Translations under genes and position numbers: made by a program
DNA from: Salipiger thiooxidans
Lineage (GTDB): Bacteria > Pseudomonadota > Alphaproteobacteria > Rhodobacterales > Rhodobacteraceae
Length of the DNA: 64,000 bases
Assembly: GCF_900102075.1 (NCBI RefSeq)
Contig: NZ_FNAV01000001.1
Span: 248,001 to 312,000 of the forward strand
Direction: 5' to 3'
The notes under the pieces: generated by a model
Seen by the model: the letters and a program-made list of their open reading frames with translations, nothing else
Told to the model about the DNA's origin: nothing
Database searches by the model: none
Shown here: positions 8,420-17,091 of the stretch, one piece after another
Layout: the number at the start of each line of letters is the position of its first letter
How positions within the stretch are numbered: position 1 is the first letter of the stretch

Positions 8420-8884
8420 TCAGTTGCTCATGGCGCCGTGGCTGCCGTGCTCGGGCTTGCGCTCGAGATCGACGGGGATCTCGACCTCGACGTCGCCGGC
8501 CTTCTCGAAGCTCAGCGTCACCGCGACCGTGCTGCCCTGCTCGAAGGGCGCGGTGAGCCCCATGAACATGACGTGGTCGCCGCCGCGCTGCAGCGTGTGC
8601 TCGCCCTGCGCGGGGATCACGAAGCCCTCCTCGACGTGGACCATCTTCATGACGCCGTTGCCGTCGTCCTTGTGGGTGTGCAGCTCGACCTTGGCCGCCG
8701 CATCCGAGGTGGCCGACACCAGGCGGTCGTCCTCGTCGCCGCTGTTGGCGATCACCATGAAGGCGGCACCGGTCTTGGCGCCGGGCATGGCGCTGCGGGC
8801 ATAGGCCTCCTGCACCGTGATGTCGGCAAGCGCAGGCATGGCAAGGGCCAGCGACGCGGCGCCGGCGAGAATCAGGGATTTCAT
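8420..8884 (-). CDS. Periplasmic copper chaperone, PCu(A)C family
   Basis: A 154-residue exported protein. A clear Sec signal peptide (MKSLILAGAASLALAMPALA) is cleaved at about residue 20. The mature part has the PCu(A)C cupredoxin-like fold signature: ELHTH, then MKM, then GGDHVMFMGL, which supply the His/Met copper(I) ligands. Such proteins deliver copper to the CuA/CuB sites of cytochrome oxidase. The C-terminal tail (KPEHGSHGAMSN) adds two more His. The gene lies just downstream of a small DUF2946-like gene on the same strand (39-base gap), suggesting a two-gene copper unit. Confidence 0.9.
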   Translation of the reverse strand: MKSLILAGAASLALAMPALADITVQEAYARSAMPGAKTGAAFMVIANSGDEDDRLVSATSDAAAKVELHTHKDDGNGVMKMVHVEEGFVIPAQGEHTLQRGGDHVMFMGLTAPFEQGSTVAVTLSFEKAGDVEVEIPVDLERKPEHGSHGAMSN

Positions 8885-8923
8885 GTTGTCGTTCCTTTGT
8901 TCGATCTGGTTGTCCGGATGGGG

Positions 8924-9274
8924 TCAGATCGACGTCGGCGGCCCCCGCGCCTGCGGTGCCGGGCTGCGCTGCCCCTCGGTCCGCAGCGCCACGGCAACGG
9001 GCACGACGGGCACCCAGCGCTCGGCCCGAGCGGCGGGCTCCCAGCCGGAATCGAGGCCGGAGAACAGCGTCAGAAGCCCGTCGGGACAGACATGCACCTG
9101 GCTCACCGGCTGGCCGTTCTCGTCCACCAGCACCGTGACCAGCCCGAGGCCCGAGCAGATCACCAGCTGCCCCGCGGGCGCGGGCTGGGCGCGCGCCACG
9201 GCCATCTGGTAGCCGGTCAGGGCCAGCACCAGGGCAAACAAAAATGCGGTCAGAGGATATCTTTTCCGGGGCAT
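8924..9274 (-). CDS. Small exported/membrane protein, possibly DUF2946-like
   Basis: A 116-residue protein with a basic start (MPRKRYPL) and one hydrophobic segment (FLFALVLALTGYQMAVA) that could be a signal peptide or anchor. The following motif LVICSGLGLVTVLVDENG and then VHVCPDGLL resembles the paired Cys pattern of DUF2946 proteins, which occur near copper genes. I cannot confirm the family without a profile search. The ATG at 9272-9274 was chosen because it immediately precedes the hydrophobic helix; an in-frame start 36 bases upstream would bury it. It is the first gene of a likely pair with the copper chaperone. Confidence 0.65.
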   Translation of the reverse strand: MPRKRYPLTAFLFALVLALTGYQMAVARAQPAPAGQLVICSGLGLVTVLVDENGQPVSQVHVCPDGLLTLFSGLDSGWEPAARAERWVPVVPVAVALRTEGQRSPAPQARGPPTSI

Positions 9275-9313
9275 CAGCCAAGAATTAGGCAGATCATCCC
9301 GTAATGTCACGTG

Positions 9314-9355
9314 ACAAAAGGAAACAGCCCCGGCGCGAACGGCGCCGAGGCTGTT
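9314..9355 (-). terminator. Rho-independent terminator of rpmB
   Basis: On the minus strand AACAGCCTCGGCGC pairs with GCGCCGGGGCTGTT (one T-G wobble) around a CGTTC loop, followed by TTCCTTTTG. It begins 22 bases after the rpmB stop. This is the cleanest intrinsic terminator in the first 10 kb. Confidence 0.85.
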
Positions 9356-9376
9356 GATAACTCTGTGGAGAGCGAA

Positions 9377-9667
9377 TCAGGCCTTGGCGGCCTGTGCCTT
9401 CGCGATCTCTTTCTTGAGCTTCAGAGCGTTGGTGCTGAGCTCGGTGTCCTTGGCCTTGGCCAGGAACTTGTCGAGACCACCGCGGTGATCCACCGAACGA
9501 AGAGCCGACGCGGAGATGCGCAGCTTGACGCCGCGGCCGAGGGTCTCGGACTGCAGCGTCACATCGTTCAGGTTCGGCAGGAAACGCCGCTTGGTCTTGT
9601 TGTTGGCGTGGCTCACGTTATGACCCGTCATCGGGCCTTTGCCGGTCAGTTCGCATACGCGCGACAT
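9377..9667 (-). CDS. rpmB: 50S ribosomal protein L28
   Basis: A 96-residue protein of the large ribosomal subunit. It starts with the typical [20 protein letters not shown], followed by the basic [10 protein letters not shown] segment and the [16 protein letters not shown] core of alphaproteobacterial L28. Length is normal for this group. An in-frame extension upstream to 9796 exists but does not resemble L28 and crosses a terminator hairpin, so I chose the ATG at 9665-9667. It is a monocistronic unit with its own terminator. Confidence 0.96.
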   Translation of the reverse strand: MSRVCELTGKGPMTGHNVSHANNKTKRRFLPNLNDVTLQSETLGRGVKLRISASALRSVDHRGGLDKFLAKAKDTELSTNALKLKKEIAKAQAAKA

Positions 9668-9737
9668 GGGTCCATCCTCATTGTCTCGGGGCGGGAAACC
9701 GACTGGCTGGCAGCGCGGGCCGATCATTCCGCCAATA

Positions 9738-9761
9738 TCAAAGGGCGCCACAGTGGCGCCC
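9738..9761 (-). terminator. Rho-independent terminator downstream of the MeaB-hydrolase pair
   Basis: On the minus strand GGGCGCCA-CTG-TGGCGCCC forms an 8-pair perfect hairpin followed by TTTGAT. It lies 112 bases after the hydrolase stop codon and upstream of rpmB, so it insulates rpmB from meaB read-through. Confidence 0.65.
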
Positions 9762-9873
9762 GGAATCTGGTCGGGCTTCTCTAGCTCCAAGCCCAAACCG
9801 CGTCAACCCTTTCGTCGAAAGCCCTTGCGGCAACGACTTCGGGGACATCCGGGCCGCCCTCATGGCATCGGGC

Positions 9874-10677
9874 TCAGCCCTTGTCCACCACCGGAATCAC
9901 CTCTCCTGCCCACGCGGCGAAGCGCCCGGCCAGCGCCTCGCGCCCGTGCCGCGCCGCGACCCGGCCCATGTGCAGGTGATAGCTCGGCGACACCCGCCGC
10001 GCGGCCCTGTGCAACGCGATCAGCGCCTCCGGCCGGGCCTCGCCCTGCGCCAGCGCCGCCTGCATCGCGGGAAAGGCCCCGCCCTGCCGCAGCACCCGGG
10101 TCGGCGGGTGGCCTCCGCCCGCCAGCCGGCAGATTCGCAACCCCGGGAAAAACGCCTGCGCCATCCGCGCATGGGCGAGGTCGTTGGCGACGAACGGATC
10201 GCACAGCACCACGCCCCGCAGCCCGCGCGCCCCGTGCGTGGCGAGATCCCCGAGCGCCGGGTCGAAGTTCCGCGCCTCCGCGCGGTAGCGCAGGTCGAAG
10301 GGCACCACCTTGGGGGCAATCGACACCTGCGGCGCCACCGCGATCACCTGCGACATCCGCAGCGCTCCGGAGAATCGCAACGCCCCGTAGCCGCCCATCG
10401 AGAAGCCCATCGACACCACCCGGCGGAATCGCCCCGCGAGCGCCCGCAACGCCGCCTCCAGCGCCACGGTCTCGGCATTGACGAACCAGTCGTTCCACAG
10501 GCTCTGGATGTGAAGATGCGCATAGCCCCGCGCGGTGAAGGCCCGGACCGGCCGCGCCAGCTCGAAACTGCCGGGCACGCCCACCCGTTGCCGGAAGCTC
10601 ACGAAGAGCCGCTTGCGGTCCGGCCTGAACAGGTCCGCGCGCAGCAGGGCCCCGTCGAAGAGCCGCTCGCCCCTCAT
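9874..10677 (-). CDS. Alpha/beta-hydrolase fold protein coupled to meaB
   Basis: A 267-residue cytosolic protein with an alpha/beta-hydrolase nucleophile elbow GFSMGGYGAL (Ser93). Plausible acid and base are Asp160 (VLCDPF) and His190 (GGGHPP). The elbow lies early, and the C-terminal third (from about 200) is Ala/Arg-rich helix. No signal peptide is seen. The ATG overlaps the meaB stop in an ATGA arrangement, implying translational coupling. Substrate is unknown. The association with meaB hints at acyl-CoA or carboxylic-acid metabolism, but that is inference only. Confidence 0.8.
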   Translation of the reverse strand: MRGERLFDGALLRADLFRPDRKRLFVSFRQRVGVPGSFELARPVRAFTARGYAHLHIQSLWNDWFVNAETVALEAALRALAGRFRRVVSMGFSMGGYGALRFSGALRMSQVIAVAPQVSIAPKVVPFDLRYRAEARNFDPALGDLATHGARGLRGVVLCDPFVANDLAHARMAQAFFPGLRICRLAGGGHPPTRVLRQGGAFPAMQAALAQGEARPEALIALHRAARRVSPSYHLHMGRVAARHGREALAGRFAAWAGEVIPVVDKG

Positions 10678-11663
10678 GCCGGGGCGGATTCTCCCAGGTA
10701 GGTCTCGAGCAGGTCCTCGGCCGCCACCGCGGCGCTGATCTCGCCCGCCTCGACCTGCTGTGCGAGCGCCGCCATGGCCCCCTTCACCGGTTCCCGCCGC
10801 AGCCGCGCCAGCAGCCCCTCGCGCACCTCCGCCTCGAACCAGAACCGCGCCTGTTCGGCCCGGCGGCCGGCGAAATGCCCGGTCTCGCGGCGCCACTCGG
10901 CCAGCGCCGTCATCTCGTCCCAGGCCCGGTCGAGCCCGTGTTCCTCGACCGCCGAGACGGTAAGCGCCTTGGGGTAGCCCTCCGGATCCTGCGGACGCTT
11001 GCGCAGCAGCCGCAGGGCGCCGGCGTAATCCGCGCAGGTGCGGGTGGCGGTGCTCTTGAGCTCGCCGTCGGCCTTGTTCACGAGGATGATGTCCGCCGTC
11101 TCCATGATGCCGCGCTTCACCCCCTGCAGCTCGTCGCCCCCGGCGGGCGCCAGCAGCAGCAGGAACAGGTCCGACATCTCCGCCACCACGGTCTCGGACT
11201 GGCCCACGCCCACGGTCTCGATGAGGATGACGTCGAAGCCCGCCGCCTCGCAAAGATCGATCGCCTCGCGGGTGCGCCGCGCCACCCCGCCCAGGTGCGA
11301 CTGCGACGGTGAGGGCCGGATGAAGGCGCCCGGATCGCGGCTCAGCCGCTCCATGCGGGTCTTGTCTCCAAGGATCGACCCGCCCGACCGCGCCGAGCTC
11401 GGATCCACTGCCAGCACCGCGACCTTCAGCCCCTGCGCGGTCAGCATCATCCCAAAAGCCTCGATGAAGGTCGACTTGCCGACCCCCGGCGTGCCCGAGA
11501 GCCCGACCCGCAGCGCCTCGCGCCCCTGTCCGCGCAGTCCCTCGATCAGTTCGCGCGCCTGCGCCCGGTGATCCGCCCGCCCGCTCTCCACCAGCGTGAT
11601 CGCCCGCGCCAGCGCGCGCCGCTCACCCTTCAGGATGCGTTCCGACAGATCCGCGATGTCCAT
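10674..11663 (-). CDS. meaB: MeaB/ArgK-family P-loop GTPase (methylmalonyl-CoA mutase-associated)
   Basis: A 329-residue G3E-family GTPase. The Walker A motif GTPGVGKS is at 57-64, followed by VDPSSARSGGSILGDKTRM and the switch region IETVGVGQSE, then NKADGE as the guanine-specificity motif. Proteins of this family load and protect the adenosylcobalamin cofactor of methylmalonyl-CoA mutase. Older annotations call it an LAO/AO transport ATPase. No mutase gene is in this window. The start at 11661-11663 follows GGAGAGACGGT. Downstream it overlaps the alpha/beta-hydrolase gene by four bases. A structured intergenic repeat lies upstream, in the divergent gap with hrpB. Confidence 0.9.
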   Translation of the reverse strand: MDIADLSERILKGERRALARAITLVESGRADHRAQARELIEGLRGQGREALRVGLSGTPGVGKSTFIEAFGMMLTAQGLKVAVLAVDPSSARSGGSILGDKTRMERLSRDPGAFIRPSPSQSHLGGVARRTREAIDLCEAAGFDVILIETVGVGQSETVVAEMSDLFLLLLAPAGGDELQGVKRGIMETADIILVNKADGELKSTATRTCADYAGALRLLRKRPQDPEGYPKALTVSAVEEHGLDRAWDEMTALAEWRRETGHFAGRRAEQARFWFEAEVREGLLARLRREPVKGAMAALAQQVEAGEISAAVAAEDLLETYLGESAPA

Positions 11664-11750
11664 ACCGTCTCTCCACCCGTTGACGCCCCCGAATTGACCC
11701 GCAGCGCCCCCCGATGTCCACCCCGTTTCCGGGACCGCGCCGCGCCCGCC

Positions 11751-11819
11751 CTTCATCTTGCCGGGTAAACTCCGGGGGTGAGGCCGCAGGCCGAGGGGGC
11801 AGCGCCCCCTTTCACCCCC
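11751..11819 (-). repeat. Structured intergenic repeat, copy 1
   Basis: Read on the minus strand: a first hairpin GGGGGC-GCT-GCCCCC, a second small hairpin GGCC-TGC-GGCC, then CACCCCCGGAGTTTACC and GGCAAGATGAAG. It shares this plan with copies at 14377, 15974 and 17020. This copy lies in the divergent gap between meaB and hrpB, so here it cannot act as a simple terminator of a neighbouring gene. Confidence 0.75.
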
Positions 11820-11918
11820 GCCACCGGCACCACGCCCCTCCCGACCCACCACACCGACCAGACCACCGACAAAGCCACCCCTCTCGACGCCACGCCCGCC
11901 ATCGCGCATAACCCCGCC

Positions 11919-14378
11919 ATGACCCGCCTGCCCATCGACGACGCCCTGCCTTCGCTCATCGCCGCGCTTCGTACGCGGGGCCGTGCCGTGCTGCAGGCGC
12001 CGCCGGGCGCCGGCAAGACCACGCGGGTGCCGCTTGCGATGCTCGACGCAGGGCTCACCACCGACAGGATCGTCATGCTCGAACCCCGACGCCTCGCCGC
12101 ACGGGCGGCGGCGCAGCGCATGGCAGAGACGCTGGGCGAGGCCCCGGGCGAGACCGTCGGCTACCGCATCCGCGGCGAGGCCAAGGTCTCGGACGCAACC
12201 CGGATCGAGGTGGTGACCGAGGGCATCCTCACCCGCATGATCCAGTCCGACCCGGCGCTCACCGGCGTCGGCGCGGTGGTCTTCGACGAATTCCACGAAC
12301 GCTCGCTCAACGCCGATCTCGGCCTCGCCCTCTGCCTCGAGATCGCCGGCGCCCTGCGCGACGACCTGCTGCTGCTGGCGATGTCCGCCACCCTCGACGC
12401 GGAGCCCGTGGCCGAGCTGATGGACGCGCCCATCGTCACCTCCGAGGGACGCGCCTTCCCGGTCGAGACCCGCTGGCTCGACGCCACGCTGCCGAAACAG
12501 CGCCGCTTCGAGGAGGCGATGGCCGATCTCGTCGCCCGCGCCGCCTCCGAGACCGAGGGCGGCATCCTCGCCTTCCTGCCCGGCGAGGGCGAGATCCGCC
12601 GCACCGAGGCGCTGCTCCGCAAGCGCCTGCCGCCGCAGGTGCGCGTCCACACCCTCTTCGGCGCCATGGAGTTCGCCGCGCAACGCGCCGCGATCCGCCC
12701 CGAGACCGAGCGCGGGGTGCGCAAGCTGGTGCTCGCCACCTCCATCGCCGAGACCTCGCTCACCATCGAGGACATCCGCGTGGTGGTCGACGGCGGCCGC
12801 GCCCGGCGCGCCCGCTTCGACCCGGGCTCCGGCATGTCCCGGCTGGTGACCGAGCGGGTCACCCGCGCCGAGGCCACTCAGCGCGCCGGTCGGGCCGGAC
12901 GGGTCGCCCCGGGCACCGCCTACCGGCTGTGGACCAAGGGCGAGGAAGGCGCGATGCTGCCCTACCCGCCCGCCGAGATCGAAAGCGCCGACCTCGCCGG
13001 GCTGGCACTGGAGCTGGCGCTCTGGGGTGCACAGCCCTCGGAGCTGCCCTTCCTCAGCGCTCCGGGCGCGGGCGCGCTGGCCGAGGCGCAGGCGCTGCTC
13101 ACCATGCTGGGCGCGCTCGACGAAACCGGACGGATCACCGAGCATGGCAAGATCCTCGCCAGGCTGCCGCTGCATCCGCGTCTGGGCCACATGCTGACGC
13201 TGGCGGGACCGCGCGCCGCGGATCTCGCCGCACTGCTGGCGGATCGCGACCCGCTGGTTGGGGCGCCCACGGATCTTGCGCTGCGGCTCGAGGCGATGAC
13301 CGACCTGCGCCGCTTTGCCGAGAGCCGCCCGCACCAGGTCAACCGCGCCGCGCTCGAGCGCATCCGAACCGAGGCCAGACGCCTGCGCCGGCAGGCCCCG
13401 CGCGACGCCGGCCGCGGCTACGGGGACCTCGGACCCGCCGCCATGGCGGCGCTGGCCTACCCCGACCGCATCGGTCTGCGCCGCAAGGGCGACGCGCCGC
13501 GCTTCCAGCTCTCGGGCGGCAAGGGCGCGGTGCTCGAGCCGTCGGACCCGCTCGCCTCGGCCCGGCTGATCGTGGTGACCGACACCGACGGCGACCCGCG
13601 CGAGGCCCGCATCCGGCAGGCGGTCCAGATCACCGAGAGTGAGCTGCGCGACCTCTTCCCCGAGACGATCCGCTGGCAGGACAGCTGCCACTGGTCCAAA
13701 CGCGACCGCCGCGTCGTGGCGCGACAGCAGGAAAGGCTCGGCGCCATCGCGCTCGACGACCGCGCGTGGAAGGATGCCCCGTCCGAGGCCATGGCCCGCG
13801 CCATGCTCGAAGGCGTGCGCGAGCTCGGCCTGTCCCTGACCGACGCCGCGCGGCGCTTCTGCGCCCGGGCCGAGATCGGGCGCGAGGGCGGGCTCGACCT
13901 GCCCGACATGCGCGAGCCCGCGCTGCTCGAGACGCTCGAGGACTGGCTGCTGCCCTATATCGAGGGCGTGAGGAGTGCCGAGGGCTGGAAGCGCTTCGAT
14001 CCGCTGCCCGCGCTGCGCGCGCGTCTTGACTGGGCGCAGCAGCAGGCGCTCGATGCAGCGGTGCCGGGCAAGTTCACCACCCCGCTCGGGCGCGAGATCG
14101 CCATCGACTATTCCGGAGAGCACCCGGAGATCGCGCTGCGCCTGCAGGAGATGTTCGGCCAGCGCACCCATCCGATGGTGGGGCGCAGGCCGCTGCGGGT
14201 CACGCTGCTCTCGCCCGCCCGGCGCCCGGTGCAGACCACCATGGACCTGCCCGGTTTCTGGGAGGGCTCCTACGCCGACGTGCGCAAGGACATGAAAGTG
14301 CAGTACCCGCGCCACCCCTGGCCCGAGGACCCGCGCGAAGCGGACCCGACCCTGCGCGCCAAGCCCCGGGGGCAGTGA
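11919..14378 (+). CDS. hrpB: ATP-dependent helicase HrpB
   Basis: An 819-residue DExH-box helicase. Motif I GAGKT (30-34), motif II DEFH (123-126), motif III SATLD, TSIAETSLTIEDIRVVVDGG and motif VI QRAGRAGR (321-328) are all present in order, followed by the helicase-associated and HrpB C-terminal domains. Length is typical of HrpB (about 800). Its physiological role is poorly defined; it is presumed to unwind RNA. The ATG at 11919 was chosen because upstream codons are low-complexity and cross the intergenic repeat. The stop codon at 14376-14378 overlaps the start of repeat copy 2. Confidence 0.95.
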   Translation: MTRLPIDDALPSLIAALRTRGRAVLQAPPGAGKTTRVPLAMLDAGLTTDRIVMLEPRRLAARAAAQRMAETLGEAPGETVGYRIRGEAKVSDATRIEVVTEGILTRMIQSDPALTGVGAVVFDEFHERSLNADLGLALCLEIAGALRDDLLLLAMSATLDAEPVAELMDAPIVTSEGRAFPVETRWLDATLPKQRRFEEAMADLVARAASETEGGILAFLPGEGEIRRTEALLRKRLPPQVRVHTLFGAMEFAAQRAAIRPETERGVRKLVLATSIAETSLTIEDIRVVVDGGRARRARFDPGSGMSRLVTERVTRAEATQRAGRAGRVAPGTAYRLWTKGEEGAMLPYPPAEIESADLAGLALELALWGAQPSELPFLSAPGAGALAEAQALLTMLGALDETGRITEHGKILARLPLHPRLGHMLTLAGPRAADLAALLADRDPLVGAPTDLALRLEAMTDLRRFAESRPHQVNRAALERIRTEARRLRRQAPRDAGRGYGDLGPAAMAALAYPDRIGLRRKGDAPRFQLSGGKGAVLEPSDPLASARLIVVTDTDGDPREARIRQAVQITESELRDLFPETIRWQDSCHWSKRDRRVVARQQERLGAIALDDRAWKDAPSEAMARAMLEGVRELGLSLTDAARRFCARAEIGREGGLDLPDMREPALLETLEDWLLPYIEGVRSAEGWKRFDPLPALRARLDWAQQQALDAAVPGKFTTPLGREIAIDYSGEHPEIALRLQEMFGQRTHPMVGRRPLRVTLLSPARRPVQTTMDLPGFWEGSYADVRKDMKVQYPRHPWPEDPREADPTLRAKPRGQ

Positions 14379-14440
14379 GGGGCGCTGCCCCTCTGCGGCT
14401 TTCGCCGCATTCACCCCGGGATATTTTCGGCCAATAGAAG
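14377..14440 (+). repeat. Structured intergenic repeat, copy 2
   Basis: Hairpin 1 GAGGGGC-GCT-GCCCCTC (14377-14393), hairpin 2 TGCGGC-TTTC-GCCGCA (14394-14409), then CACCCCGGGATATTTTCGG and CCAATAGAAG. It starts within the hrpB stop codon and lies between convergent hrpB and gnd, a good place for a terminator. Confidence 0.75.
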
Positions 14441-14463
14441 CTGCGGACGAGGCGCGGGGTGGC

Positions 14464-15864
14464 TCAGTCCCACCACGGCCCGTGCGGGCGATCCTCGCCG
14501 TCGACGCGGTCAAACCCGTGCCGCCCGAAGAAGTCGCGCTGCGCCTGGATGAGGTTTGCCGTGCCCTCGGGGCGGCGCATGGTGTCCCAGAACGCCAGCG
14601 CCGAGGCCAGCACCGGCAGCGGGAAACCCGCCGCGACCGAGGCCGCGACGACACGGCGCAGTGCCGGGATACCCGCCTCGAAGATCGCCCCGAAGCGCGG
14701 CGCCAGCACCAGCTGGTCGAGCGGCGGGCCCTCGCGGAAGGCCTCCGAGATGTCGTCGAGCAGCTTGGCGCGGATGATGCAGCCGGCCCGCCAGACCTCG
14801 GCGACGCGGGCGAAGTCGAGCTCCCAGGCGAATTCCTCCGAGGCGGCGGCCAGGATGCGGAAGCCCTGCGCATATTCCAGCACCCGCGCCGAAAGAAGCG
14901 CCGTCTCCAGCAGCTCCGGATCGAGCTCCAGCGTCTCGCGCCCATCGCCGAACGCGTCGCCCAGGGCACTGCGCAGATCCTTCTCGGAGGACCACGCCCG
15001 CGCCGCCACGGCGCCCTCGATCATGGTGGCGGACTGGCCGAGCCGCACGGCCTCGATCGCAGTCCAGCGCCCGGTGCCCTTCTGCCCGGCGACGTCGAGG
15101 ATCGCATCCACCATGACGCCGTCGCCAAGCGGATCCTGCGCCCGCAGCACCTTGGCAGTGATCTCGTAGAGGTAGCTGCCGAGAGGGCCGTCGTTCCAGG
15201 CCTCGAAACGGTCCGCGACCTGCTCCGGCGACAGGCCCGTGCCATGGCGCAGCAGGTCATAGACCTCGGCGATCATCTGCATGTCGGCGTATTCGATGCC
15301 GTTGTGAACGGTCTTGACGAAATGCCCGGCGCCGTCGGGGCCCATGCGGCCGACGCAAGGGTCCTCGCCGAAACGCGCGGCGATGGGCTCGAGCAGCGGC
15401 TGCAGCCCCGCCCAGCTTTCCTCAGAGCCGCCGAACATCATCGAGGGTCCATGGCGCGCGCCGTCCTCGCCGCCCGAGACGCCAAGTCCCACGAAATGCA
15501 TGCCATGCTCGGCAAGACGTGCAGCGCGGCGGCGGGTGTCGTGGAAATCCGCGTTGCCCGCATCAATCACCGTGTCGCCCGCGTCGAGCAGCGGAATGAC
15601 CTCGTCGAGCAGCGCATCGAGCGGCCCGGTCGAGGGGATCATCGCCAGCAGCAGGCGCGGCCTCGGCAGCGCCGCCACCAGCGCCGGCAGATCGGGCGCC
15701 GTGGTGACATCGCCGGCGAGCGGCTCGGCGCGCTGCGCGAAGGCTCCGATCGGCTCGTCGCTGCGGTTCGAGACCGCAATCGGCACGCCCTTTTCCGCCA
15801 TGTTCAGCGCCAGTGCCGAGCCCATCGTGCCCAGCCCGTAAATCCCGATCCGAGGTGCCGCCAT
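14464..15864 (-). CDS. gnd: 6-phosphogluconate dehydrogenase, decarboxylating
   Basis: A 466-residue enzyme of the oxidative pentose phosphate pathway that oxidises 6-phosphogluconate to ribulose 5-phosphate with NADP. The Rossmann motif GLGTMG is at 10-15. The active-site stretch GVSGGEDGARHGPSMMFGG and the K-x-x-H-N element HFVKTVHNGIEYADMQ follow, and CIIRA lies in the C-terminal helical domain. The usual Pro of the family motif (...MPGG) is replaced by Phe, a notable change. Two adjacent start codons (GTG then ATG) are possible; I chose the ATG at 15862-15864, eight bases after GGGAGA. It is a single gene flanked by repeat copies 2 and 3. Confidence 0.94.
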   Translation of the reverse strand: MAAPRIGIYGLGTMGSALALNMAEKGVPIAVSNRSDEPIGAFAQRAEPLAGDVTTAPDLPALVAALPRPRLLLAMIPSTGPLDALLDEVIPLLDAGDTVIDAGNADFHDTRRRAARLAEHGMHFVGLGVSGGEDGARHGPSMMFGGSEESWAGLQPLLEPIAARFGEDPCVGRMGPDGAGHFVKTVHNGIEYADMQMIAEVYDLLRHGTGLSPEQVADRFEAWNDGPLGSYLYEITAKVLRAQDPLGDGVMVDAILDVAGQKGTGRWTAIEAVRLGQSATMIEGAVAARAWSSEKDLRSALGDAFGDGRETLELDPELLETALLSARVLEYAQGFRILAAASEEFAWELDFARVAEVWRAGCIIRAKLLDDISEAFREGPPLDQLVLAPRFGAIFEAGIPALRRVVAASVAAGFPLPVLASALAFWDTMRRPEGTANLIQAQRDFFGRHGFDRVDGEDRPHGPWWD

Positions 15865-15973
15865 CACTGTCTCCCGTGTTCAGCCACGGAGCAATGGTAG
15901 CGGCAACAAGCGCGGGAGCAATGCGCCCCTCTGCACAGCCGCGGTGCGGCGGCTCGGAGCACGGCTCCCCTCG

Positions 15974-16020
15974 TTCATCTTGCCCCTAAACTCCGGGGAG
16001 CGCGAGGGGCTGGCCCCTCG
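15974..16020 (-). repeat. Structured intergenic repeat, copy 3 (short form)
   Basis: On the minus strand: hairpin GAGGGGC-CA-GCCCCTC, then directly CTCCCCGGAGTTTAGGGGCAAGATGAA without the second hairpin seen in the other copies. It lies 44 bases beyond the argF stop codon, between argF and gnd. Confidence 0.7.
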
Positions 16021-16064
16021 CAGGCCCGGCGCCGGCCACACGGGCGCCGCCGGGGCATAGGCGC

Positions 16065-16991
16065 TCAGCCCTCCACGCACCAGCGCATGATCGCCTTCTG
16101 GGCGTGCAGCCGGTTCTCGGCCTCGTCCCAGATCACCGATTGCGGGCCGTCCATGACCTCGGAGGTCACTTCCTCGCCGCGGTGCGCCGGCAGGCAGTGC
16201 ATGAAAAGCGCATCCTTGCCCGCGGCCTCCATCAGCGCCTCGTTGACCTGGTAGGGGCGCAGCATGTTGTGGCGCCGCTCGCGGGCGGATTGCGCGTCGT
16301 GCATCGACACCCAGGTGTCCGCCACCACCAGATCCGCGCCCTCGACCGCCTTGAACGGATCGCGCTCGATGGTGACCGCGGCGCCCGCCTGCCGGGCAAG
16401 CCCAACGAACTCCATCTCGGGGTCGAGCTGGACCGGGCCGGTGAAGGTCAGATCGAACCCGAACTGCCCGGCGGCGTGCAGGAACGAGGCGCAGACGTTG
16501 TTGCCGTCGCCGCACCAGACCACCTTCTTGCCCTCGATCGGGCCGCGGTGCTCTTCGAAGGTCATCACGTCGGCCATGATCTGGCAGGGGTGGGTGCGGT
16601 CCGTCAGGCCGTTGATCACCGGCACGGAGGCGTATTCCGCCATCTCGATCAGGACGCTCTCGTCGAAGGTCCGGATCATGATCATGTCGACGAAGCGCGA
16701 CATCACGCGGGCGGTGTCGGCGATGGTCTCGCCGTGGCCGAGCTGCATGTCGCTGCCCGAGAGCACCATGGTCTGACCGCCCATCTGGCGCACGCCCACG
16801 TCGAAGGAGGTGCGGGTCCGGGTCGAGGGCTTCTCGAAGATCAGCGCGACCATGTGGTCCTTGAGCGGCAGATCGTCGTCGAGCGCCGCCCGGCGCCGGC
16901 CGCTGCGGGCGTTCTTGATGTCCTTGGCGCTGTCGATGATCGACCTGAGCGCCGCCTTGTCGGTTTTGTGGATGTCGAGGAAATGGTTCAT
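16065..16991 (-). CDS. argF: Ornithine carbamoyltransferase
   Basis: A 308-residue enzyme that makes citrulline from ornithine and carbamoyl phosphate in arginine synthesis. Carbamoyl-phosphate binding motif STRTRT (56-61), HPCQ (134-137) and [11 protein letters not shown] (from 265) are intact; SMHDA near 229-233 fits the ornithine-binding loop region. An in-frame upstream start would add 21 residues from repeat DNA, so the ATG at 16989-16991 was chosen ([11 protein letters not shown]). It follows argD on the same strand, an argD-argF order common in Rhodobacterales, though a repeat element separates them. Confidence 0.96.
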   Translation of the reverse strand: MNHFLDIHKTDKAALRSIIDSAKDIKNARSGRRRAALDDDLPLKDHMVALIFEKPSTRTRTSFDVGVRQMGGQTMVLSGSDMQLGHGETIADTARVMSRFVDMIMIRTFDESVLIEMAEYASVPVINGLTDRTHPCQIMADVMTFEEHRGPIEGKKVVWCGDGNNVCASFLHAAGQFGFDLTFTGPVQLDPEMEFVGLARQAGAAVTIERDPFKAVEGADLVVADTWVSMHDAQSARERRHNMLRPYQVNEALMEAAGKDALFMHCLPAHRGEEVTSEVMDGPQSVIWDEAENRLHAQKAIMRWCVEG

Positions 16992-17019
16992 TCTATTGTT
17001 CTTCTTGTCTGGCGGGGCG

Positions 17020-17084
17020 GAGGGGCGCTGCCCCTCTGGGCGCTTCGCGCCCATTCACCCCGGAGTTTTCTCGGCAAGATGAAG
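17020..17084 (+). repeat. Structured intergenic repeat, copy 4
   Basis: Hairpin 1 GAGGGGC-GCT-GCCCCTC (17020-17036), hairpin 2 GGGCGC-TTC-GCGCCC (17038-17052), then CACCCCGGAGTTTTCTC and GGCAAGATGAAG. It lies between argD and argF but is oriented against their transcription. Confidence 0.75.
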
Positions 17085-17091
17085 GACCGGG

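Noticed and set aside
10674-14969. A 1431-codon minus-strand frame
   Set aside because: Only its last 329 codons are real (MeaB). The rest is antisense to hrpB and an out-of-frame shadow of gnd.
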